Shown in pieces: positions 34,660 to 42,441 of a DNA stretch of 64,000 nt. The position numbers and the translations under genes were made by a program. Where the stretch lies: contig CAXXVQ010000006.1 in the NCBI GenBank assembly GCA_963662245.2, positions 101,523 to 165,522 of the forward strand, read 5' to 3'. Numbering within the stretch: position 1 is the stretch's first letter; each line of letters begins with the position of its first letter. Source of the DNA: JAFGVL01 sp963662245. GTDB lineage: Bacteria > Bacteroidota > Bacteroidia > Bacteroidales > Paludibacteraceae. Under the pieces are notes generated by a model that saw nothing but the letters and a program-made list of their open reading frames with translations, made no database searches and was not told the origin of the DNA.

Positions 34660-35295
34660 TTATAAAAATGGATTGTGTTGTTTTTCGTGTCCGATAGTAG
34701 TGCTAGGGCCATGTCCGCTATATACAACTGTTTCGTCCGGTAAAGTTAATAATTTGCTAGAGATGCCACTTATAAGTGCAGCATAATCCCCTCTATCAAG
34801 GTCTGTTCTGCCAATGCTCTCTAAAAACAAAACATCACCTGCAAATAACACTTTTTCTTTTTCGCTGTAGAAACATAAGCTACCTGGCGAGTGCCCCGGA
34901 ACATGTATGGCTTTTAGTTCAGTATTACCGAATTTAATAATGTCACCCTCTTCAATATGTTTACCAAGGTTTTGAGTGATAATTTCAAATGGAAACCCAA
35001 ATCGTTTTGCTTGATCCGGCATCGCAGGGATAAGGAATTCATCTTCTTTATGTGCTTCCGGAAGTACATTGTATTGTTTCGCTAAAAATGCGTTTCCAAA
35101 TGCGTGGTCAAAGTGAAGGTGAGTGTTTATTACTCGTTTTAATTTTAATTCTTTTTCTTCAATGAAATCTGCAAGAGCTAATTCTTCTTGTGGTGTAAAG
35201 CATCCGGCATCAATGATGATGCACTCTTTCGTTTCATCGTAGACCACATAGGTGTTTTCCTGAATAGGATTAAATGTAAATGATTTTACTTGCAT
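34660..35295 (-). CDS. Metallo-beta-lactamase-fold hydrolase (glyoxalase II/YcbL-like)
   Basis: 211 residues. Metal ligands: THLHFDH (H-x-H-x-D-H, about residues 58-64), His in HVPGHSPGS, Asp in FAGDVLF and His in YSGHGPSTTIGHE. Such YcbL-type enzymes hydrolyse S-lactoylglutathione-like thioesters or related substrates in the cytosol. It lies between rsmG and the HMA-like gene with short gaps (31 and 12 bp), so co-transcription is likely. Confidence 0.9.
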   Translation of the reverse strand: MQVKSFTFNPIQENTYVVYDETKECIIIDAGCFTPQEELALADFIEEKELKLKRVINTHLHFDHAFGNAFLAKQYNVLPEAHKEDEFLIPAMPDQAKRFGFPFEIITQNLGKHIEEGDIIKFGNTELKAIHVPGHSPGSLCFYSEKEKVLFAGDVLFLESIGRTDLDRGDYAALISGISSKLLTLPDETVVYSGHGPSTTIGHEKQHNPFL

Positions 35296-35326
35296 GAGAT
35301 GTTTTTATGTAATTTATTATCTGATT

Positions 35327-35947
35327 TTATAAGGGTACATATACGGCTTTCTTTGTGATGAAGAATTCTTCGTCAAACCATTCTGACAGGTCATATAAAC
35401 TAGCTTTGTTTTTATAAGGAAGTACTTCTTGAGCTAATTCTCCACCTTTTAGGCAAATTAATCCATTGGGTAAAGCATTTTTTTGCTCTTTCTTAATGTT
35501 CTTTGTGCTTAGTCTAACAAGGTCTTGTAGTGGCATTACCGCTCTACTTACCACAAAGTCAAACTTCTCTTTTTCTTCTTCGATTCGGGCATGTCTGAAA
35601 GAGGTGTTTTTTAGCCCAATGGCATTAGAAACCTCAGTGCATACTTTGATTTTTTTACCAATAGAATCTAATAAGTGAAAGTGTACTTCAGGAAAAAGAA
35701 TGGCTAATGGTATACCTGGGAATCCACCACCGCAGCCAACATCCATAACTGTGCTACCATCTTTGAATCTTAAAACATTGGCAATAGCTAATGAATGTAG
35801 TACATGTCTTTCGTATAGGTTTTCAATGTCTTTGCGTGAAATGACATTGATTTTGCTATTCCAGTCGGTATATAAATCAAAAAGAGCAGCAAACTGCTCT
35901 TTTTGTGTATCGGTAATTTTAGGGAAATATTTTAAAATGATATCCAC
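35327..35947 (-). CDS. rsmG: 16S rRNA (guanine527-N7)-methyltransferase RsmG
   Basis: 206-residue SAM-dependent methyltransferase that modifies G527 of 16S rRNA. Family signatures: DWNSKINVISRKDIENLYERHVLHSLAI (in parts), the SAM-binding VMDVGCGGGFPGIPLA, and DFVVSRAVMPL. Normal length. It is 19 bp after the DUF3298 lipoprotein gene on the same strand. Confidence 0.95.
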   Translation of the reverse strand: MDIILKYFPKITDTQKEQFAALFDLYTDWNSKINVISRKDIENLYERHVLHSLAIANVLRFKDGSTVMDVGCGGGFPGIPLAILFPEVHFHLLDSIGKKIKVCTEVSNAIGLKNTSFRHARIEEEKEKFDFVVSRAVMPLQDLVRLSTKNIKKEQKNALPNGLICLKGGELAQEVLPYKNKASLYDLSEWFDEEFFITKKAVYVPL

Positions 35948-35966
35948 GGCGTAGGTCGTAATGTTG

Positions 35967-36794
35967 TTATTTTATTAGGTCTGAAATTGGACTTGTTGCT
36001 TTTAGGACTGAACGAATGCTTTTAAAAGGAATTGTTACTTCTGTTTGTCCAATGTAATATGCACCAACTTCATATGGGTTGAATATGTATGTGATTCCTG
36101 AATCAGAAATGCAGAAGTTTTCATTAGGCGAAATGTTTTCAGCCATAAAGAAACCGTTGTTCAGCATTTGTTCCTCACTTTCAAATCCATTTTCTTTCAT
36201 GATTTGTTGTTTCATTAGCGTTGAAAGTCTAGCTTCATAGCCATCTTCAAAAATATCTTTCTCAGTAAGTAAATCGCCGGTTGTAAGATCAAAAGTCAGA
36301 TATTGAGTTATGTCCATGCCATGAGCACCTCCTGCAAATGTTGATCTGTCAAGTTCGTATGACAAAATTTTGCTGTCGCTATATACAACCATTGTGTTCA
36401 TTTCCCATTTTTCATTGTGAAGAATCAATGGGTTGTTTTTCATTTGCTCGCTGTTTACATATTTATTGATAAACTCTTTGAAGTTTTCAAATGTTCCATT
36501 AGCAAAGCTGTCAACAGCCTGCTGTGCAGTTAATTTTGTATAAGTTGAATCAAAAGCAAAAGTTAGAATTTGCTGTTGGATTTTACTTAGCACATCTGCT
36601 TTTTCAAATGAAGATGGAAACAATAGCTGAATGTCAACATTACAGTACCCACCGGTAGAGTCTGTTGCATATTCTGATCTGTATGTTTTGCTGTAATCAA
36701 TTTTATCAAATTCAATAGGTTTTTCATTTTTACAAGAAAAAAGAAATGCCGTAATACTAAGGCTTAGCAATAGTTTTGAAATGAACTTATTCAT
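35967..36794 (-). CDS. DUF4163/DUF3298 lipoprotein
   Basis: Lipoprotein signal peptide with lipobox cysteine near residue 21 (ITAFLFSCKNE). It contains a DUF4163-like N-terminal half and a DUF3298 C-terminal half (TFAGGAHGMDITQYLTFDL, FNPYEVGAYYIGQTEVTIPF), the arrangement found in RsiV-like and PdaC-like envelope proteins. Cell-envelope-associated; substrate or ligand unknown. First gene upstream of rsmG. Confidence 0.85.
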   Translation of the reverse strand: MNKFISKLLLSLSITAFLFSCKNEKPIEFDKIDYSKTYRSEYATDSTGGYCNVDIQLLFPSSFEKADVLSKIQQQILTFAFDSTYTKLTAQQAVDSFANGTFENFKEFINKYVNSEQMKNNPLILHNEKWEMNTMVVYSDSKILSYELDRSTFAGGAHGMDITQYLTFDLTTGDLLTEKDIFEDGYEARLSTLMKQQIMKENGFESEEQMLNNGFFMAENISPNENFCISDSGITYIFNPYEVGAYYIGQTEVTIPFKSIRSVLKATSPISDLIK

Positions 36795-36873
36795 GTATAA
36801 TTGAGTTTTATATTTAACTGCAAGTTTAACAAAAAAACGAGAATTATTAATGAAAAGTGTGTAAGAATAACGC

Positions 36874-36881
36874 TATCTTTG
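36874..36881 (+). promoter_or_regulatory. -7 element of the metal-handling operon, near-leaderless
   Basis: TATCTTTG ends only 8 nt before the ATG at 36890, so the predicted mRNA has a very short leader. It excludes the longer frame from 36857, which would start upstream of the promoter. Confidence 0.5.
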
Positions 36882-36889
36882 CAGTAATT

Positions 36890-37336
36890 ATGTTTAAGAA
36901 TGTTGTAAAATATTTAATAACAGTGGTTTTGTCAGTAGTTTTTGTCTTTGTAGCTACTGGTTTTAATTATGTAAACTATTGTTGTTCTCAATGTGCTGAA
37001 GAGGGTGTTGAGGCTTTGTTTGATGAGCCTTGCCATTCAGAACACGGGCATTCTTGTTGTAATAATTCTCATGCTACCAATAAAATGCATGATGGTTTTA
37101 ATGCTGAGCATCATCAAGATCAATGTACATTGCAATATTTGAGAGTTGATGACTCTGTATTTTCTGGTTCTAGCCTAAATGTAGGTGAGCCAATCTCATT
37201 TGTTTTAGCGTATTTAATATCAAGCTTTGACTTTAGCACATCTGTATATGTAGCCTCAAGCAATCATTTGCTAGATGACCCATTACTCTTAACGGGTCGG
37301 GAGGTCTTGTCTTCCGGGTGTGTTCTTCTTATTTAG
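36890..37336 (+). CDS. HYC_CC_PP-family-like exported Cys/His-rich protein
   Basis: 148 residues. Signal/anchor segment (about 5-27), then a Cys/His-rich stretch: YCCSQC, CHSEHGHSCC and HHQDQC, suited to metal binding. The C-terminal end (DDPLLLTGREVLSSGCVLLI) matches the conserved tail of the small HYC_CC_PP proteins of Bacteroidota. These often precede a TonB receptor, as here (84 bp). The start at 36890 (MFKNVVKYL) follows from the promoter position. Likely binds copper or another soft metal at the membrane; inferred. Confidence 0.7.
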   Translation: MFKNVVKYLITVVLSVVFVFVATGFNYVNYCCSQCAEEGVEALFDEPCHSEHGHSCCNNSHATNKMHDGFNAEHHQDQCTLQYLRVDDSVFSGSSLNVGEPISFVLAYLISSFDFSTSVYVASSNHLLDDPLLLTGREVLSSGCVLLI

Positions 37337-37420
37337 TTTTTTGATTACTCAATATTCGGAAATGAACTGTTTTGATGTTTGTTTCTACAGTATTATTGTG
37401 TCTAATTAAAAAGCAATTTC

Positions 37421-39586
37421 ATGAAAAAATATATTTTATTTGTGTTGTCATTCGTTTGTGTGACAGTATTTTCCAGAACCCTAAAAGGAGTGGTTGTGGA
37501 TGAAAAAATGGAACCCATTATTGGTGCTTCTGTTTTATGGATGAATACTTCTATCGGTGCTTTGACCGATGTTGATGGTGTGTTTCAAATAGAAGTGCCA
37601 GATAATTCTAATAAGCTAATTGTTCAATACACAGGTTATCAGTCAGATACTTTGAATATCACAGATGAGAAAAAAGTGCGTGTAATCTTGAAAGGTGGTG
37701 TGCAATTAGATGAACTGCAGGTGGTTGAGCGAGCAACTGCGCTTGTGAGTAATCGTAACTCGATTGATTTTGCTCAAACCATTACCTCTGATGAGTTATG
37801 TAAAGCGGCTTGTTGTAATCTTTCAGAAAGCTTTGAGACAAATCCTTCGGTTGATGTTTCATACAGTGATGCAGCTACAGGGGCAAAGCAAATTAAGATG
37901 CTTGGTTTGTCAGGTACTTATGTGCAAATGCTTTCTGAGAATGTGCCTTCTTTTAGAGGTATTGCGGCTCCTTATGGCTTGGGTTATGTACCGGGGCCAT
38001 GGATGGAGAGTATTCAAATTTCAAAGGGAGCATCATCCGTTCTAAATGGTTTTGAATCGGTAACGGGGCAGATTAATGTTGAATACCTAAAACCATCAAA
38101 AAGCGATTATCTCAGTATAAATGGTTTTGCCAGTGATGCAGGAAAGCTTGAAGGAAATATTATGGCAGCAGTGCCAATTAATAAGAAGCTGTCAACCGGA
38201 GTGCTTGCGCATATCTCTGATGAGCAAACAGAAATGGATGGTAACGATGATGGATTTATGGACTTGCCAATAGTGAAACAACAGAACATTATGAATAAAT
38301 GGCAATACCTAACTCATCATTATATGCTTAATGCGATGGTAAGAGCTTTAAATGAGAGTAGAGATGGTGGCCAAATTTCAGATATACCTAATCCATATAA
38401 AATTTCGGTGGATAATCAGCGCTATGAGTTTTATGTGAAAAATGGTTTTGTTTTTCACGACAAACATGAATCTAGCATTGGCTGGATTGTGAGTGGATCA
38501 TTGCATGAAAATAACTCAGAATATGGTTTTAAGACTTATGATGCTAAACAAACAAACTTATATTCAAACCTGATCTTTTTAACTGAGCCTTGGGCGAAAC
38601 AAAAATTTTCTGCCGGAGCAAGTTTTAATTATGATAAGTTTGATGAATATGTAAATGGACTTCCATATTTTACTGAAGAGACTACTCCCGGTGTTTTTGC
38701 AGAATATACATTTAATAGAAATGATAAATTTATAGCTCAAGCAGGAATTCGTGCTGACTATAGCTCAGAATATGGTTCGTTTGTTACGCCAAGACTACAC
38801 CTTAAATATGCTCCGATTAAGGCAATTAGTTTAAGAGGGAATGTTGGTAAAGGGTATCGTTCACCACGAGTGTTGGCAGAAAATAGTTTTTATTTGGCTA
38901 GTAGCCGGAGTCTTATGATTGCTGCTGATTTAAAGCAAGAGGAAGCATGGAATTATGGTGTGTCTGCTGCATTCTATATTCCAATAAATAGTAAGGATTT
39001 GACTATTCAGACAGAATGGTTCTACACAGACTTTATTCATCAAGCAATAGTTGATTTGGATTCTAATCCTCATGCTGCTATAGTAAATAACTTAGACGGA
39101 ACTTCTTATGCTCAAAGTGCACAACTTGAAGTGTCGTATGAGTTGCTTAGAGGATGGACTTTAACCGCAGCTCATAGGATTACCGACACCAGAGCTACTA
39201 TTGACGGAAAGCTTAGAGAAAAGCCTTTGACAAATAGGTATAAGTCATTGTTAACCACTTCTTATCAAACCCGATTGAAGAAATGGCAATTTGATTTTAC
39301 TACACAAATCAACGGTGGAGGAAGATTGCCTGATCCTGATGTGAATAATCTATTGTGGGACAAGGAATTTGATGCTTATACAATTTTAAATGCTCAAATT
39401 ACAAAATATTTCCGAACTTGGTCGATATATATAGGAGCTGAGAATTTGACTGATTTTACCCAAAAATATCCTATTATTGATGCCGAAAATCCTTTTGGAA
39501 ATAACTTTGATGCTTCAATGGTTTGGGGACCAATACATGGAAGAAAGATATATGCCGGGTTTAGATGGGCATTGTCTAGAAAATAG
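37421..39586 (+). CDS. TonB-dependent receptor, likely for a metal or metal complex
   Basis: 721 residues: signal peptide (1-18), CarboxypepD_reg-like domain (about 21-100: LKGVVVDEKMEPIIGASVLW), plug (about 115-225: FETNPSVDVSYSDAATGAKQ, IQISKGASSVLNGFESVTGQ) and barrel ending in an aromatic-rich C-terminus (IYAGFRWALSRK). The plug contains CKAACCNLSESF, a Cys-rich start seen in receptors thought to take up copper or related ions. Flanked by the HYC protein and an HMA chaperone, which strengthens the metal-uptake reading. Confidence 0.88.
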   Translation: MKKYILFVLSFVCVTVFSRTLKGVVVDEKMEPIIGASVLWMNTSIGALTDVDGVFQIEVPDNSNKLIVQYTGYQSDTLNITDEKKVRVILKGGVQLDELQVVERATALVSNRNSIDFAQTITSDELCKAACCNLSESFETNPSVDVSYSDAATGAKQIKMLGLSGTYVQMLSENVPSFRGIAAPYGLGYVPGPWMESIQISKGASSVLNGFESVTGQINVEYLKPSKSDYLSINGFASDAGKLEGNIMAAVPINKKLSTGVLAHISDEQTEMDGNDDGFMDLPIVKQQNIMNKWQYLTHHYMLNAMVRALNESRDGGQISDIPNPYKISVDNQRYEFYVKNGFVFHDKHESSIGWIVSGSLHENNSEYGFKTYDAKQTNLYSNLIFLTEPWAKQKFSAGASFNYDKFDEYVNGLPYFTEETTPGVFAEYTFNRNDKFIAQAGIRADYSSEYGSFVTPRLHLKYAPIKAISLRGNVGKGYRSPRVLAENSFYLASSRSLMIAADLKQEEAWNYGVSAAFYIPINSKDLTIQTEWFYTDFIHQAIVDLDSNPHAAIVNNLDGTSYAQSAQLEVSYELLRGWTLTAAHRITDTRATIDGKLREKPLTNRYKSLLTTSYQTRLKKWQFDFTTQINGGGRLPDPDVNNLLWDKEFDAYTILNAQITKYFRTWSIYIGAENLTDFTQKYPIIDAENPFGNNFDASMVWGPIHGRKIYAGFRWALSRK

Positions 39587-39614
39587 ATTTATTTAAAAAT
39601 TTAAATTGATAATT

Positions 39615-40082
39615 ATGAAAACAAATGTGGTGATTTTACTTTGTTCGTTGCTGATGTTAAGTGTAAGTACAACTGCAACAGCAAAAGAGAAGAACAGACA
39701 AACAACGGTATTCAATGTGAGTATACATTGTGAAAGTTGTAAGGAAAAAATTGAAAAGAATATTGCTTTTGAGCGTGGTGTTAAAGATTTGGTAGTTGAT
39801 GTTGATGCAAAAACTGTAACCATTACTTATGATACTCGAAAAACTAGAGATGAGAAACTAGTTGAAGCTTTTAAGAAAATAGGTTATGAGGCTGCACCTA
39901 AGTCAACTGGTAGTGCCTGTGGTAAAAAAGTTGACTGTATGTCAAAAGAATCTGATTGTCATTCTCACAAAGGAGAGAAGAAGGCTGATTGTGATAAACC
40001 ATGTGGCAAAGAGAAAAAATGTGATAAGCCTTGTGACAAAGATAAAGAACATAAACACTGTTGTGATAAGAAAGAAGAGTAA
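39615..40082 (+). CDS. Exported HMA-domain protein with Cys/Lys/His-rich tail
   Basis: Signal peptide (about 1-21), HMA domain (about 28-95) with the metal-binding motif HCESCKEK, and a 55-residue tail of repeated C-D-K-P/K units (KADCDKPCGKEKKCDKPC), ending HCCDKKEE. Ten cysteines in the tail make a likely multi-metal binding segment. The ATG at 39615 is used; a TTG nine bases earlier is unlikely. It is 28 bp after the receptor and ends the operon before a terminator. Confidence 0.85.
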   Translation: MKTNVVILLCSLLMLSVSTTATAKEKNRQTTVFNVSIHCESCKEKIEKNIAFERGVKDLVVDVDAKTVTITYDTRKTRDEKLVEAFKKIGYEAAPKSTGSACGKKVDCMSKESDCHSHKGEKKADCDKPCGKEKKCDKPCDKDKEHKHCCDKKEE

Positions 40083-40090
40083 TAAAGAAG

Positions 40091-40118
40091 AAGGGATTTG
40101 CCGAGTGGCAAATCCCTT
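40091..40118 (+). terminator. Terminator of the metal-handling operon
   Basis: Perfect 12-bp stem AAGGGATTTGCC (40091-40102) with GGCAAATCCCTT (40107-40118), loop GAGT, followed by a T run. Confidence 0.88.
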
Positions 40119-40188
40119 TTTTTAGTTTATGCTGATTCTAATTGTTTTTCTAGTTTTAATTGGATTTATTTTCATTAGGAGTTTTTCT

Positions 40189-40196
40189 TATATTTG
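40189..40196 (+). promoter_or_regulatory. Putative -7 element of the MltF-like gene
   Basis: TATATTTG, 27 bp before the ATG at 40224; it shows that the longer frame from 40194 is not the start. Confidence 0.4.
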
Positions 40197-40223
40197 TTAC
40201 AACTACACATTATTAATATTCTA

Positions 40224-41588
40224 ATGAAGAAAATTTTATACATACTGTTATCTGCTTTTTTACTTTTGGTAAGTTGTAAAAAGGAAACCTCAGAAGTTGA
40301 ATCCGGTTTAACGGATTTACAGCAAATAATTAAGGATGATACTTTGGTTGTAGGTACCATGTATGGTTCTTCATCCTATTTTATTTTCAAGGGTGAAAAA
40401 ATGGGCTTTGATTATGAGTTGTGTGCAAAGTTTGCTGCAGATTTAGGTGTTGGACTTAAGGTTGTGTTAGCCAATACTACCGCTGAGCTTGCCCAGTTGC
40501 TTGATAACCATGATGTAGATATGATTGCTTACCGTTTGCCAATTACCAATGAATTGAAGCAAAAATTCAATTTTGCTAAAAAGGAATATATAAACAATCA
40601 GGTTCTAGTTCAGCGTAATGGAAATGCTGATGTGAAAAATGTTGTTGACCTTATCGGAAAGCAGGTATATGTAAATAAAGGATCGAAGTTTGAAGAAAGG
40701 TTGCAAAATCTAAATGATGAAGTAGGCGGTGGAATCGATATTGTTACAGTCAATGATTCTTTGAATGTTGATGATTTGATTGAAATGGTTTCAAAGGAGA
40801 AAATTGACTATACTGTTTCTGAGAAGGATGTTGCTCTGCTTAATAAAACTTACTTTAGGAATGTTGATTGCAAACTCCCAGTTAGCTTTAATCAGCGTTC
40901 TTCTTGGGCAGTACGAAAGGGTAGTGCGAAACTTGATAGTGCCATAAATTCGTGGTATGAGCTTCGAGTTAGCAAAACCTATTATAAATACTTGTATAAT
41001 AAGTATTTTGTGCAGGCAAAGTATTTTGGTGATAGAAAAGTAAAGATTCCCCGTGGAGCACTCTCTCCTTATGATGCTATTTTTAAGCGATATGCTAAGC
41101 GTTTGGATTGGGATTGGCATTTATTAGCATCTATTGCTTATAGCGAGTCAAAGTTTGATTCAAGTGTTGTGTCATGGGTAGGAGCAAGGGGGATTATGCA
41201 AATGATGCCCAAAACGGCTGAGCATTATGGCTTAGATATAGACAATATTGAGAATCCGGAATTAAATATCCGTGCAGCAACTCAGTATTTGAAATTTTTG
41301 AACAGATTATTTTTGAAAATAGAAGATAAGAATGAGCGGTTCAAGTTTATTGTTGCATCATATAATGCCGGCCCCGGTCATATCCTAGATGGGATGGCTT
41401 TAGCACGAAAGCATGGAAGAAATGATTGTATCTGGTTTGGTAGCGTTGAGACTTATGTAGCATTAAAAAGTCATCAGGAATATTATACCGATCCGGTAGT
41501 TAAGTCCGGCTATTTTAGAAGTGGAGAAACGATTCGTTATGTACTGAATGTTCTTAATACATACGAAAGATATAAGAGCTTATACTAA
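40224..41588 (+). CDS. mltF: MltF-like membrane-bound lytic murein transglycosylase (lipoprotein)
   Basis: Two-domain peptidoglycan lytic enzyme. Lipobox Cys near residue 18 (LLLVSCKKE), an SBP_bac_3-like regulatory domain (about 35-260: LVVGTMYGSSSYF, MGFDYELCAKFAADLGV) and an SLT domain (about 285-440) with catalytic Glu in IAYSESKFDSS, GARGIMQMMPKTAEHYG and ASYNAGPGHILD. It cleaves glycan strands to 1,6-anhydromuropeptides at the outer membrane. The start is MKKILYILL at 40224. Confidence 0.9.
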   Translation: MKKILYILLSAFLLLVSCKKETSEVESGLTDLQQIIKDDTLVVGTMYGSSSYFIFKGEKMGFDYELCAKFAADLGVGLKVVLANTTAELAQLLDNHDVDMIAYRLPITNELKQKFNFAKKEYINNQVLVQRNGNADVKNVVDLIGKQVYVNKGSKFEERLQNLNDEVGGGIDIVTVNDSLNVDDLIEMVSKEKIDYTVSEKDVALLNKTYFRNVDCKLPVSFNQRSSWAVRKGSAKLDSAINSWYELRVSKTYYKYLYNKYFVQAKYFGDRKVKIPRGALSPYDAIFKRYAKRLDWDWHLLASIAYSESKFDSSVVSWVGARGIMQMMPKTAEHYGLDIDNIENPELNIRAATQYLKFLNRLFLKIEDKNERFKFIVASYNAGPGHILDGMALARKHGRNDCIWFGSVETYVALKSHQEYYTDPVVKSGYFRSGETIRYVLNVLNTYERYKSLY

Positions 41589-41594
41589 AACAAG

Positions 41595-41626
41595 AAAAGA
41601 GGAACCCAATGTTGGATTCCTCTTTT
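41595..41626. terminator. Bidirectional terminator
   Basis: 15-bp stem AAAAGAGGAACCCAA (41595-41609) with TTGGATTCCTCTTTT (41612-41626), one wobble pair; T-rich on both sides, between convergent genes. Confidence 0.82.
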
Positions 41627-41627
41627 T

Positions 41628-42143
41628 TTAATTTTGAGATAAAATTATTTCTAGTTCAGATGGACTAATGTTTTTTGCAATGATAACTCCTTTTGAGTCT
41701 AGTAAAAAGTTAGCAAATTGCTTGTCTTCTACTTCGTGTGCTTTTGCAATTTCCGAATTAAGTCCTTTTTCTAGATGAATGCTTTGAACACCTGTTAAAT
41801 CATCTCTTCTTACAGTTTCTTCAAAAACTGATTTTGATTCTTCAAGTGACAAGGACATCATCTTGATTCCTTTTGCGTTAAAAAACTGTTTTTGCTTGCA
41901 TTGTTCTACAATTTTGGCAAACTGTATATTCTCAATATGAGATTTTGCGTTATACGCTGCCCAGTAGTTAATTAATACAAGTGTTTCATTATTGGTTTTA
42001 AGGGATGCTTGTAATTCTTTATTCCCTTTTATTTCAAGTTTGTCTCCTACGGTAATACCTCCGTTGTTAATTACAGATGGTGCAAAAGACACTGAAATGA
42101 TTAAAACAACAATTAATGAAAAAACTGTTTTAATTTTTGTCAT
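41628..42143 (-). CDS. Thioredoxin-like protein without the CxxC active site, exported
   Basis: 171 residues with a signal peptide (about 1-22) and a TlpA/redoxin-like thioredoxin fold: VGDKLEIKG, LVLINYWAAYNAKSHIEN and ANFLLDSKGVIIAKNISPSEL. Where thioredoxins have WCxxC this protein has WAAYNAKS, so disulfide exchange by the usual mechanism is impossible. It may be a redox-inactive scaffold or chaperone. Stand-alone gene with a TATCTTTG element at 42252-42245 on the minus strand. Confidence 0.78.
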   Translation of the reverse strand: MTKIKTVFSLIVVLIISVSFAPSVINNGGITVGDKLEIKGNKELQASLKTNNETLVLINYWAAYNAKSHIENIQFAKIVEQCKQKQFFNAKGIKMMSLSLEESKSVFEETVRRDDLTGVQSIHLEKGLNSEIAKAHEVEDKQFANFLLDSKGVIIAKNISPSELEIILSQN

Positions 42144-42297
42144 ACATAATGTTTTAGTTACTACTAGATCTAACCGTGAGGGAAGATCATTATCTCACTT
42201 ATCCGCTGACAAGTTTTGTAGTCTGATTGTATCAAACAACGCTACAAAGATACCGCTATATTTGCTGTTTTTGCTTGATTTTATCAAAAAATGGCCA

Positions 42298-42323
42298 AAA
42301 AACATGCTGCCCAACATGTTTTT
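42298..42323 (-). terminator. Probable terminator after the PBP1A gene
   Basis: 9-bp stem AAAAACATG (42298-42306) with CATGTTTTT (42315-42323), T-rich on the minus strand; about 120 bp beyond the PBP1A stop. The rest of 42144-42441 shows only the promoter of the thioredoxin-like gene. Confidence 0.45.
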
Positions 42324-42441
42324 GCCCTTTTCACCGCTGTATTACACTATGTTAAATTATGTGAAATTTATTTGTTTTCAGCTTTAAATTAAAGAAATTC
42401 CAAGCTAGAATGTATTCTATTTTATGATATTTCTCCAAGAA

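Noticed and set aside
36857..36889. Longer start for the HYC-type protein at 36857
   Set aside because: This start lies upstream of the -7 promoter element (36874-36881), and the N-terminus from 36890 is a proper signal peptide.
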